DNA of 7,995 nucleotides, taken from Streptosporangiaceae bacterium (GTDB lineage Bacteria; Actinomycetota; Actinomycetes; Streptosporangiales; Streptosporangiaceae). The position numbers and the translations under genes are program-made. The stretch is from assembly GCA_030045215.1 (NCBI GenBank), contig JASIBJ010000660.1:1-7995 (forward strand), read 5' to 3'. The notes beneath the pieces were generated by a model that was not told where the DNA came from, searched no databases, and saw nothing but the letters and a program-made list of their open reading frames with translations. Below, in pieces: positions 1-5,644 of the stretch. Numbering within the stretch: the first letter of the stretch is position 1; every line of letters begins with the position of its first letter.

Positions 1-947
1 GCCCTGAACAGTTCCTCGATCCGGTGCCTGCGCTGCTCCATCCGGCTTAGCGGCAGGCCGAGGTCGGCGACCGCATCGCGGATGACGTCGTAGGTCTGAT
101 CCCGTGCGATCTGGACAAGCAGGCCGCGCTCGCAGGCGACCGGGCTCAGCCCGCGCCGCGTTAGCTCGGCCAGCAGCAGGTCCCCGCCCTCATCGACCTC
201 GACCAGCAAGACCTCACTCGCCCGCGTGACCGAGCTGATCGTGTCGGCGCGTAGCAGCCGCCCGCCGTCGATCGCGACCAGGTGATCGCAGATCTGCTCG
301 ATCTCGCCGAGCAGATGCGAGGCAACCATGATCGAGATCCCGAATTCGGTGCCGATCCGCGCGATCAGGTCGAGCATCGCGGCGCGGCCGGCCGGGTCGA
401 GCCCGTTGGTGGGCTCGTCCAGCAGGAGCAACCGCGGGTCGCCGACCAGTGCCTGCGCGAGCTTGACCCGCTGCTTCATACCGGTCGAGTAGGTGCCGAT
501 CAGCCGGTAGCGCTCCTCGTACAGGCCGACGTGGCGGAGGGAGTCCGCTGCTCGCTCTCTGGCCGCGGTGGCGGGCAGGCCTGACATCCGGCCTAGGTGG
601 GTCACGAACTCGGTGGCCGACACGTCCGGCGGCAGGCAGTCATGCTCGGGCATGTAGCCGGTGAGCGCCCGGATCTCAAGGCCGCTGGTAGCGCAGTCCT
701 GGCCAAGGACGGCGGCATGGCCGCTGGTCGGCTCGAGGAGGCCGAGCAGGATCTTGATCAAGGTTGACTTACCCGCGCCGTTGGCCCCCACCAGGCCGGT
801 AACGCCGGGCTTGATGGCGACGGTGAGCTGGTCCAGCGCGGTCACGGAGAAGCCGTAGCGCATGGTCAAGGCGGCGGCCTCGATTACCGCACCGGGCGCG
901 GGCCGCCATGGCTGCCTGGTCGGCGGCCGGGTTATCGATACGGTCAC
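1..947 (-). CDS. ABC transporter ATP-binding protein (3' end cut by window edge)
   Basis: This is the nucleotide-binding subunit of an ABC transporter; it hydrolyses ATP at the inner face of the membrane for a permease not seen here. About 315 residues are visible. Seen in order: Walker A GANGAGKST with Lys60; a Q-loop region reading GYMPEHDCLP (Glu where Gln is usual); a signature reading YSTGMKQRV near residues 153-159 instead of LSGGQ; Walker B LLLLDEP with Asp177/Glu178; GLDP D-loop; and switch His211 in VASHLLGEIE. A C-terminal extension follows, rich in Leu, Val and Arg. The divergent signature and the C-terminal extension are common in the exporter/drug-resistance-type ATPases of Actinobacteria that pair with ABC-2 permeases; the substrate cannot be told. 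I chose the GTG at 945-947 because GGAGGAG lies just upstream. A TTG about 26 codons further in is a weaker alternative. Family is secure; role is inferred. Confidence 0.93.
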   Translation of the reverse strand, partial: MTVSITRPPTRQPWRPAPGAVIEAAALTMRYGFSVTALDQLTVAIKPGVTGLVGANGAGKSTLIKILLGLLEPTSGHAAVLGQDCATSGLEIRALTGYMPEHDCLPPDVSATEFVTHLGRMSGLPATAARERAADSLRHVGLYEERYRLIGTYSTGMKQRVKLAQALVGDPRLLLLDEPTNGLDPAGRAAMLDLIARIGTEFGISIMVASHLLGEIEQICDHLVAIDGGRLLRADTISSVTRASEVLLVEVDEGGDLLLAELTRRGLSPVACERGLLVQIARDQTYDVIRDAVADLGLPLSRMEQRRHRIEELFR

Positions 948-949
948 GT

Positions 950-956
950 CTCCTCC
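950..956 (-). promoter_or_regulatory. Ribosome binding site of the ABC ATPase gene
   Basis: On the minus strand this reads GGAGGAG, two bases before the GTG start (core GGAGG to start is four bases). It is the strongest Shine-Dalgarno match in this intergenic region and decides the GTG start at 947 over the internal TTG and ATG codons. Confidence 0.7.
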
Positions 957-1033
957 GGCGTGGTTGCGCGGGGCATGATGGTGCCGTGGCTGAGGGTGGT
1001 GAGCTGACGCACGCGGGGCCCCCGGTGGCTGGA

Positions 1034-1074
1034 ATGCGCAACCCACAATCGCAGCCGGTGCTCGCCTTGCGCAT
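1034..1074. repeat. Pair of TGCGCA sites 33 bases apart (ATGCGCAA...TTGCGCAT)
   Basis: ATGCGCAA at 1034-1041 is the exact reverse complement of TTGCGCAT at 1067-1074. Each contains the six-base palindrome TGCGCA, and the two centres are 33 bases apart, close to three helical turns. The pair sits between two divergent genes. This could be a double operator, but TGCGCA is expected a few times by chance in 8 kb of such GC-rich DNA and also occurs inside coding regions, so the case is weak. Confidence 0.3.
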
Positions 1075-1094
1075 CAGCCTCCAGGCTGATTCGC
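1069..1094. promoter_or_regulatory. Near-perfect palindrome, candidate operator between divergent genes
   Basis: The core ATCAGCCTCCAGGCTGAT (1073-1090) has two perfect 8-base arms around a CC centre. After one mismatch (C1072/T1091) the symmetry continues for three more pairs, giving arms of 12 with one mismatch. A two-base loop is too small for a good RNA hairpin and no T-run follows, so a protein-binding site for a dimeric regulator fits better than a terminator. It lies 122 bases from the ABC gene start and 128 bases before the start of the MoxR operon, so it could serve either. No regulator gene is in the window. Confidence 0.4.
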
Positions 1095-1155
1095 GATGCA
1101 TCTTCTTAACGAGGCGACCGGTCCGCTGGTCTCCCCCGGGCGTCCGCCAGACATG

Positions 1156-1161
1156 TAGGGT
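1156..1161 (+). promoter_or_regulatory. Possible -10 element of the MoxR-cluster operon
   Basis: TAGGGT fits the actinobacterial -10 pattern TANNNT and would start transcription near 1168, giving a leader of about 50 bases to the GTG at 1219. No convincing -35 hexamer sits 16-18 bases upstream, so this is a weak call made from position and a short motif only. Confidence 0.2.
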
Positions 1162-1218
1162 TTGTCACGGATGCCGGAACTGGGGCATAGCCGGCGACGA
1201 CCGAGGGAAGCTGCGAGC

Positions 1219-2169
1219 GTGGACACCGGGGTGAAGGAGCGCAGCGTCCAGTCGCTTGGCACCAGGCCGGGTTCCGTCGCCGACCGTTCCCGGCTCATCC
1301 TGACCGGACTGCTGCTAGTGATCGTCATCGTCGGCGTGCGATCCGGGTTCGCCCTGACCTGGCGGGGCGGCTGGCACGGGCCCTGGCACGACCGTGGGGC
1401 CGGCATTGCGATGGCGGTCGGGCTTGAACTGCTGTGCGTGGTCCTGCTCGCCGCGCTGCTGGTGCGCATGCGCCGCTCGCCCGGTGCCGGCAACCCGGCG
1501 CTGAGGCTGCGCGCGGCGATGACGCGGCTGATCATCCTCGCGATCGTTGCGCTCGGGATCGCCCTCGTGAGCCTGCTCAACTTCCGCATCGCTCCGCGCA
1601 AGCTCTACAGCCTGCATATTTCCTCCCCGCCGCGCAAGCGGCGTCCGGTTCCCGTCGCTCACCAGTACGCCGCCATCAACCTCGGCATTGTCCGGGACGT
1701 GGTCCTGGCCGTCGTCGTGCTCACCCTGGTGGCGCTGGTGGTGATCTGGCTGCAGCGACGCAGAAGGTACTGGCGACCACAGGTGACAGAGCCGGTCGAC
1801 GAGGATACGGCTTTGCGCGTGGCGGTCAAGGCAGGCCGGATGGCGCTGGGCGAGCTCAGCGAGCCCAGGATGGCAATCATCAACTGCTACCTGGCCATGG
1901 AGCGCAGCCTGGCCGAGGCCGGGGCCGCGAGGGTCGCCGCGGAGACTCCCGATGAGCTGCTGGCCCGATCTACCGCCGCGGGCCTCCTGCACGGCGACCC
2001 TCCGGTCGAGCTCACCGCGCTGTTCTACGAGGCCAGGTTCTCGACCCACCCGGTCCCGCAGTCCGCGCAGGACAGGGCGCTGCGCGCGATCGACGCCATC
2101 CTGGCCGACCTGGGCGAAGATCACGCCGGCAGCGGGCCGGCCCCGGCGCGTTCGGTGGCCGGACCATGA
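1219..2169 (+). CDS. DUF4129 domain membrane protein, first gene of the MoxR cluster
   Basis: A 316-residue integral membrane protein. Four hydrophobic helices are visible at about residues 26-43, 64-83, 103-121 and 160-179. Basic stretches after helix 2 (RMRRS) and helix 4 (QRRRRYWR) place the C-terminal half in the cytoplasm. Residues about 203-298 match the DUF4129 pattern: a conserved core (INCYLAMERSL), then TPDELLAR, then ELTALFYEARFSTHPV. The function of DUF4129 is unknown; it recurs beside MoxR and DUF58 genes, which is the case here. The outward loop after helix 1 is rich in Trp and His (WRGGWHGPWHDRG). I chose the GTG at 1219 because third-position G/C is high from there on but low in the 16 codons after the in-frame ATG at 1171; an AGGGA-like site lies upstream. 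ATG 1171 or TTG 1162 remain possible. The stop overlaps the next start (ATGA). Confidence 0.85.
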   Translation: MDTGVKERSVQSLGTRPGSVADRSRLILTGLLLVIVIVGVRSGFALTWRGGWHGPWHDRGAGIAMAVGLELLCVVLLAALLVRMRRSPGAGNPALRLRAAMTRLIILAIVALGIALVSLLNFRIAPRKLYSLHISSPPRKRRPVPVAHQYAAINLGIVRDVVLAVVVLTLVALVVIWLQRRRRYWRPQVTEPVDEDTALRVAVKAGRMALGELSEPRMAIINCYLAMERSLAEAGAARVAAETPDELLARSTAAGLLHGDPPVELTALFYEARFSTHPVPQSAQDRALRAIDAILADLGEDHAGSGPAPARSVAGP

Positions 2170-2729
2170 GCCCTCGCCCGGCCGGGACGCCCGGCGAGAA
2201 CGGCGGCCGCCCGGCCGATGGCTGGCGCGCCGCGCTGCCGGAACTGATCATCGCGGCCGTGCTCATGACTGCGATCACGATCGCGGCCTATGGCTGGGCC
2301 GGTGCCAGCGGCGCCGCGATGGTGCTCGCGTGCGGCGCCATTCTGGCCCTGGCACTCTTGCGGCTGCTGCCGACGGCCGAATGGCGCCCCGAGGTGCAGC
2401 CCTATGAGTGGGACGAGCTGGGGCAGACCACGATCACCGGCTTCTGGCGGCGGCGGAGTGTCGTCAAGGACGCGACCTTGAGCATGGCCGCGTTCGAAAA
2501 CGAACTCCGCCCGACTTTGCAGCACCTGCTGGCCGCCCGGCTGGCCGAACACCACGGCATCAGCTTGTATGCCCAGCCCGAGGCGGCCCGCAGCCTGCTG
2601 CTGTCGCGCGACTGGGACCAGCGGCTGTGGGACTGGCTCAACCCGCAGCGGCCAGCCAGGCCGGAAGACCTGCACGGACTCCCGGTGCGGACGCTCAGTG
2701 CGATTATTCGACGACTGGAGCAATTGTGA
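2166..2729 (+). CDS. Two-helix membrane protein of a MoxR cluster, uncharacterised
   Basis: A 187-residue protein I cannot assign to a named family. A Gly/Pro-rich cytoplasmic N-terminus (1-25) is followed by two helices (about 26-44 and 48-67) forming a hairpin, then a soluble domain of about 115 residues facing the cytoplasm. That domain carries ENELRPTLQHLLAARLAEHHG (split: ENELRPTL near 111, AARLAEHHG near 123), a W-rich segment DWDQRLWDWLNP and a Leu-rich C-terminal helix (LSAIIRRLEQL). Small proteins of this build lie between DUF4129 and MoxR genes in other Actinobacteria as far as I recall. It starts at the ATGA overlapping the DUF4129 stop, and its TGA overlaps the MoxR GTG. The position suggests it anchors or recruits the ATPase at the membrane; that is inference. 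Confidence 0.85.
   Translation: MSPRPAGTPGENGGRPADGWRAALPELIIAAVLMTAITIAAYGWAGASGAAMVLACGAILALALLRLLPTAEWRPEVQPYEWDELGQTTITGFWRRRSVVKDATLSMAAFENELRPTLQHLLAARLAEHHGISLYAQPEAARSLLLSRDWDQRLWDWLNPQRPARPEDLHGLPVRTLSAIIRRLEQL
2717..2720 (+). promoter_or_regulatory. Ribosome binding site of the MoxR gene
   Basis: GGAG lies inside the last codons of the preceding gene, with CAATT between it and the GTG at 2726. Together with the GTGA overlap it supports a GTG start and translational coupling to the upstream membrane protein gene. Confidence 0.55.
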
Positions 2730-3709
2730 CTGACCTGACGTGGACGCCCAGCCAGGCAGCGGATCGCTGCTCAGCCATACTCGCGGAAGTTGAGCGGGCA
2801 GTTGTCGGCCACCGCCGCAGCCTGGAACTCGTGCTCATCGGCATCCTGGCCGGCGGCCACGTGCTGCTCGAGGATCTTCCCGGCCTGGGCAAGACCTTGA
2901 TCGCGCGTTCGTTCGCCACCGTGCTCGGCCTGGACTTTGCCCGTATCCAGTTCACGCCCGACCTGCTGCCCTCCGACGTGGTCGGCGCACCGCTGTATGA
3001 CCAGCGAACCAGCCAGATGGTCTTCCGGCCCGGGCCGGTGTTCACCCAGCTGCTGCTCGCCGATGAGATCAACCGGACCCCGCCCAAGACCCAGGCAGCG
3101 CTGCTGGAGGCCATGGGCGAGGGTCAGGTCAGCATGGACGGGGTTACCCGCCAGCTGCCGCAGCCGTTCGTCGTGCTGGCCACCGACAACCCGATCGAGT
3201 ATGAGGGGACCTACGAGCTGCCCGAGGCGCAGCTCGACCGATTCCTGATGCGGCTCAGCCTCGGGTACCTGGGCCAGTCGGACGAAATCGCGATGCTCCA
3301 GCGCCGGCTGGACCGCAGGCAAGAGCAGGCCGAGCTGCGCGCGGTGACGACCGCGGCCGAGCTTCTCGCGATGCGCGCCACCCTGGAACAGGTGGAGGTA
3401 TCCCCCGACCTGCTCGACTACGTGGTCGCCATCGTCGCGGCAACCAGATCGCATGCGCAGATCCAGGTCGGCGCTAGCCCGCGCGGCGGGCTCGCGCTGG
3501 TGCACCTGGCCCGCGGCCAGGCCATCCTGCACGGCCGCGACTACGTCATCCCTGATGACATCAAGAAGGTCGCGGTGGCCGCCCTCGCCCACCGGATCAC
3601 GCTGCGCCCGGAGCTATGGGTCAGGCAGGTCAGGGCCGACGCGGTGGTCGAACGGCTGCTGGAGAACGTGCCGGTGCCCCAGACCAACCCGGCGGCGTCC
3701 ATTGCCTGA
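2726..3709 (+). CDS. MoxR-family AAA+ ATPase
   Basis: A 327-residue cytoplasmic AAA+ ATPase, the usual MoxR length. Seen in order: AVVGHR (25-30), the N-terminal nucleotide-contact motif; Walker A DLPGLGKT (50-57, Lys56); the FTPDLLPSDVVG segment (76-87) typical of MoxR; Walker B LLLADEINR (Asp113/Glu114); sensor 1 ATDNPIEYEGTY (from 152), with Asp where many relatives have Gln; LPEAQLDRF (165-173); and sensor 2 GASPRGG (Arg253). The C-terminal helical lid follows. The family couples ATP hydrolysis to remodelling or maturation of partner proteins, often VWA-like; the DUF58 gene directly downstream is the expected partner. The GTG at 2726 is set by GGAG five bases upstream and the GTGA overlap with the preceding stop. 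The open frame runs further upstream, but that stretch lies inside the previous gene. Confidence 0.96.
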   Translation: MTDLTWTPSQAADRCSAILAEVERAVVGHRRSLELVLIGILAGGHVLLEDLPGLGKTLIARSFATVLGLDFARIQFTPDLLPSDVVGAPLYDQRTSQMVFRPGPVFTQLLLADEINRTPPKTQAALLEAMGEGQVSMDGVTRQLPQPFVVLATDNPIEYEGTYELPEAQLDRFLMRLSLGYLGQSDEIAMLQRRLDRRQEQAELRAVTTAAELLAMRATLEQVEVSPDLLDYVVAIVAATRSHAQIQVGASPRGGLALVHLARGQAILHGRDYVIPDDIKKVAVAALAHRITLRPELWVRQVRADAVVERLLENVPVPQTNPAASIA

Positions 3710-4991
3710 CGCCCGCACGCAGTTTGAGGCCGGCCGGCTGCGGATCCGCTGGACCCTGTCCGCGCATACGCGCAGGCTGCTCACGCTCGGGATCGGCGGC
3801 CTGGTGGCGGCGATCGTGACCGGGCGGCCGGAGTTCGCCGGGCTCGCCGCGCCCGCGCTGCTGCTGCTGGCGACCTGGCCCGCGCACCTTCCGGACTCAG
3901 TCAACCTGCGATTGCTGAGCGAGAGCCAGGAGGTGGTCGAGGGCGAGAGGGTCCCCTTCCGCGTGGCGCTGAGCGGCCACGAAGGCTACGACGCGGAGCT
4001 CCAGCTCATGCCCGGGCCGCAGATCATCCCGGGCTCAAGGGCCGTCGTGCCGGCCAGCCCGGCCGCCGACGCCGTGCCCGTGCAGCTGGAGTTCCGGCCC
4101 GAGCGATGGGGTCGGCGCCGAGTCGGAGCCGTCGAGGTCGTGCTCAGGGACTTTGCCAGGCTCAGCGAGGGCAGCCTGCAGCGCGAGCTGCCCAAGGTCG
4201 ACTGCTTCCCGCTCCCGGCCCGGCTGGACCGCACGATCCTGCTCAGCCGGCTGCCGAGCCGGCTCGGCGAGCACGCGGCCAGGGCTCCCGGCGAGGGCGG
4301 CGAGTTCGCTGGCGTCCGCGAGTTCGTTCCTGGCGACCGCCAGCGCCGGATCAACTGGGCGGCGACGACCCGGCGCGGCACGCTGCACCTGACCACGTTC
4401 GCCGCCGAGCGCACGATGAATGTGGTCGTGATCGCCGACTGCTCCGCCGACGTCGGCGAACCCGGGCACAGCACGCTCGACCTCGTGCAACGAGGCGCCG
4501 CGGGAACACTGACCACGTACCTGACCAGCCGGGACCGTGTTGGCCTGATCCGCTTCGGCAGTCATCTCGGCTGGATCGGCCCTGGCCAGGGCCGTCGGCA
4601 GTACCGGCGGCTCATGGAACTACTGGTCGCGGGGACCCAGTTCGGCGAGCGCCCGTCCGCGATAGCGCGGCTGCCCCGCGCGGCTCTGCCGCCGGGCGCC
4701 CTCATCATCGGATTCAGCCCGCTGCTCGATCCCCGCCTGATCGAGGCGGTGCGCGACCTGCGCGAGCGCGGATTCACCGTGCTGGTGGTCGATGTCCTCA
4801 ACAGCTCGCCCCGGCATGACCGCAGCGCGATATCGAGCCTCGCCGGCCGGCTCTGGCAGCTGGAGCAGCAGGCCATCAGGTTCTCCCTGACCGAGATCGG
4901 CGTTCCCGTCGTGCACTGGGACGGCGTCGCCAGTCTGGACGAGCCGCTCGCCGCCTACACCAGGCGGTCGATCGTGGTCGGGCGGCGATGA
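3702..4991 (+). CDS. DUF58 domain protein (VWA-like MoxR partner)
   Basis: A 429-residue protein with two adjacent hydrophobic helices near the N-terminus (about 26-40 and 46-60), then a beta-rich region and the DUF58 domain. The DUF58 hallmark is clear: REFVPGD (206-212), RINW (216-219), RRGTLHL (224-230). It is followed by the VWA-like strand VVVIADCSADVG, where the metal-site motif reads DCSAD (Asp246, Ser248, Asp250) rather than DxSxS. A later strand-helix unit (LIIGFSPLLD, then FTVLVVDVL) completes a Rossmann-like fold. DUF58 proteins are the usual partners of MoxR ATPases and are thought to be membrane-anchored with the soluble part in the cytoplasm. TTG 3702 is the only sensible start near the MoxR stop; it overlaps that gene by eight bases and has no clear ribosome binding site, so translation probably depends on coupling. 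Its TGA overlaps the next ATG. Confidence 0.92.
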   Translation: MPDARTQFEAGRLRIRWTLSAHTRRLLTLGIGGLVAAIVTGRPEFAGLAAPALLLLATWPAHLPDSVNLRLLSESQEVVEGERVPFRVALSGHEGYDAELQLMPGPQIIPGSRAVVPASPAADAVPVQLEFRPERWGRRRVGAVEVVLRDFARLSEGSLQRELPKVDCFPLPARLDRTILLSRLPSRLGEHAARAPGEGGEFAGVREFVPGDRQRRINWAATTRRGTLHLTTFAAERTMNVVVIADCSADVGEPGHSTLDLVQRGAAGTLTTYLTSRDRVGLIRFGSHLGWIGPGQGRRQYRRLMELLVAGTQFGERPSAIARLPRAALPPGALIIGFSPLLDPRLIEAVRDLRERGFTVLVVDVLNSSPRHDRSAISSLAGRLWQLEQQAIRFSLTEIGVPVVHWDGVASLDEPLAAYTRRSIVVGRR

Positions 4992-5644
4992 AGCCGTCCA
5001 CCAGCAAGGCAGCCCTCAAGGCCGACAGCGACACCTCCGCCGAGCGGACGTGGCGGCCGGGCCCGGTGCGGTCGGGAGCGTGGCGCACGCTCGCGGCAGC
5101 GGCGCTGCTGGCGGCGGTTGCGATCGGCTGGGCCGCCTATCCGCTGGACACCGGCAGCCCGGGCACCAGGCTCACCTTCATCGTCGCTATCGCCGCCGGG
5201 GTGCTGACCATCGCTCAGCTCGCCCTGGTGACCGTGGGGGCAAGGCAGGCCAGAGACTACAGACCGTTCTACCTTCACTACGCCGGCTGGCTGCTCGGCT
5301 TCATCCGCGGGATCCCCTGGCCCGAGATCCTCGTGGTCGCGCTGCTGGTGCTGGAGGCCCTGCACCGGTCCACGCCCTGGCACACGGGCATCCTCGGCGT
5401 CGCGCTGCTCGCGTGCCTCTTCGCGGCTCACCTGGCGGAAACCGGCGCGCGCGCTTCGGTGCTGCGAGCCCAACTGCCGGTGATCGCGGCCGGGATCGGG
5501 CTGCTCGCTCTGGCCGTCGGCGTTGCCTCGGTCCACGAGGCGACGACCGGCGCGGCGTACACGGCGATGCGAATCCTCGCCATCGTGGCCGCCGTGGTGG
5601 CGGCCGCGCTCGTGGTTCCGGTCGGCGGCTGGCACAGGAACTAG
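4988..5644 (+). CDS. Six-helix membrane protein, unknown family, last gene of the MoxR cluster
   Basis: A 218-residue protein with no family I recognise. The first 32 residues are polar and charged, probably cytoplasmic. About six hydrophobic segments follow: near 33-51, 62-84, 112-125, 133-150, 162-180 and 194-212. Between helices 2 and 3 lies a conserved-looking loop with aromatic residues (RDYRPFYLHYAGWLLGFIRGIPWPE), given here as RDYRPFYLHYAG then WLLGFIRGIPWPE. No transporter or enzyme motif is visible. The ATG overlaps the DUF58 stop by four bases, so it is very likely translated from the same mRNA and belongs to the same system. Its TAG stop shares a CTAG palindrome with the stop of the convergent gene. 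I infer a membrane component served by or anchoring the MoxR/DUF58 pair. Confidence 0.82.
   Translation: MKPSTSKAALKADSDTSAERTWRPGPVRSGAWRTLAAAALLAAVAIGWAAYPLDTGSPGTRLTFIVAIAAGVLTIAQLALVTVGARQARDYRPFYLHYAGWLLGFIRGIPWPEILVVALLVLEALHRSTPWHTGILGVALLACLFAAHLAETGARASVLRAQLPVIAAGIGLLALAVGVASVHEATTGAAYTAMRILAIVAAVVAAALVVPVGGWHRN

Noticed and set aside
1069..1094. Palindrome read as a transcription terminator
   Set aside because: The loop would be only two bases, no T-run follows on either strand, and both neighbouring genes point away from it.
1171..1218. Longer N-terminus for the DUF4129 protein from the ATG at 1171
   Set aside because: Third-position G/C in this stretch is about 60 percent and it contains several codons unusual for such a genome (CGA, CAT, GCT); from GTG 1219 it rises to about 90 percent. 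Not fully excluded.
908..1234. Plus-strand open frame of 108 codons spanning the divergent intergenic region
   Set aside because: No ribosome binding site, no recognisable domain and non-coding-like composition; it overlaps the start of the ABC gene and runs into the DUF4129 gene in another frame.
1315..2124. Minus-strand open frame of 269 codons opposite the DUF4129 gene
   Set aside because: Low-complexity product rich in His, Asp, Gln and Arg, fully antisense to a recognisable domain protein.
2408..2725. Upstream extension of the MoxR reading frame
   Set aside because: It lies inside the 187-residue gene in another frame. The MoxR homology begins only after the GTG at 2726, which has its own ribosome binding site.
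2771..3592. Minus-strand open frame of 273 codons opposite MoxR
   Set aside because: Antisense to a highly conserved AAA+ gene, with no motif of its own.
3453..3701. Upstream extension of the DUF58 reading frame
   Set aside because: It overlaps the conserved C-terminal lid of MoxR and is Arg/Ser-rich shadow sequence with no DUF58 similarity.
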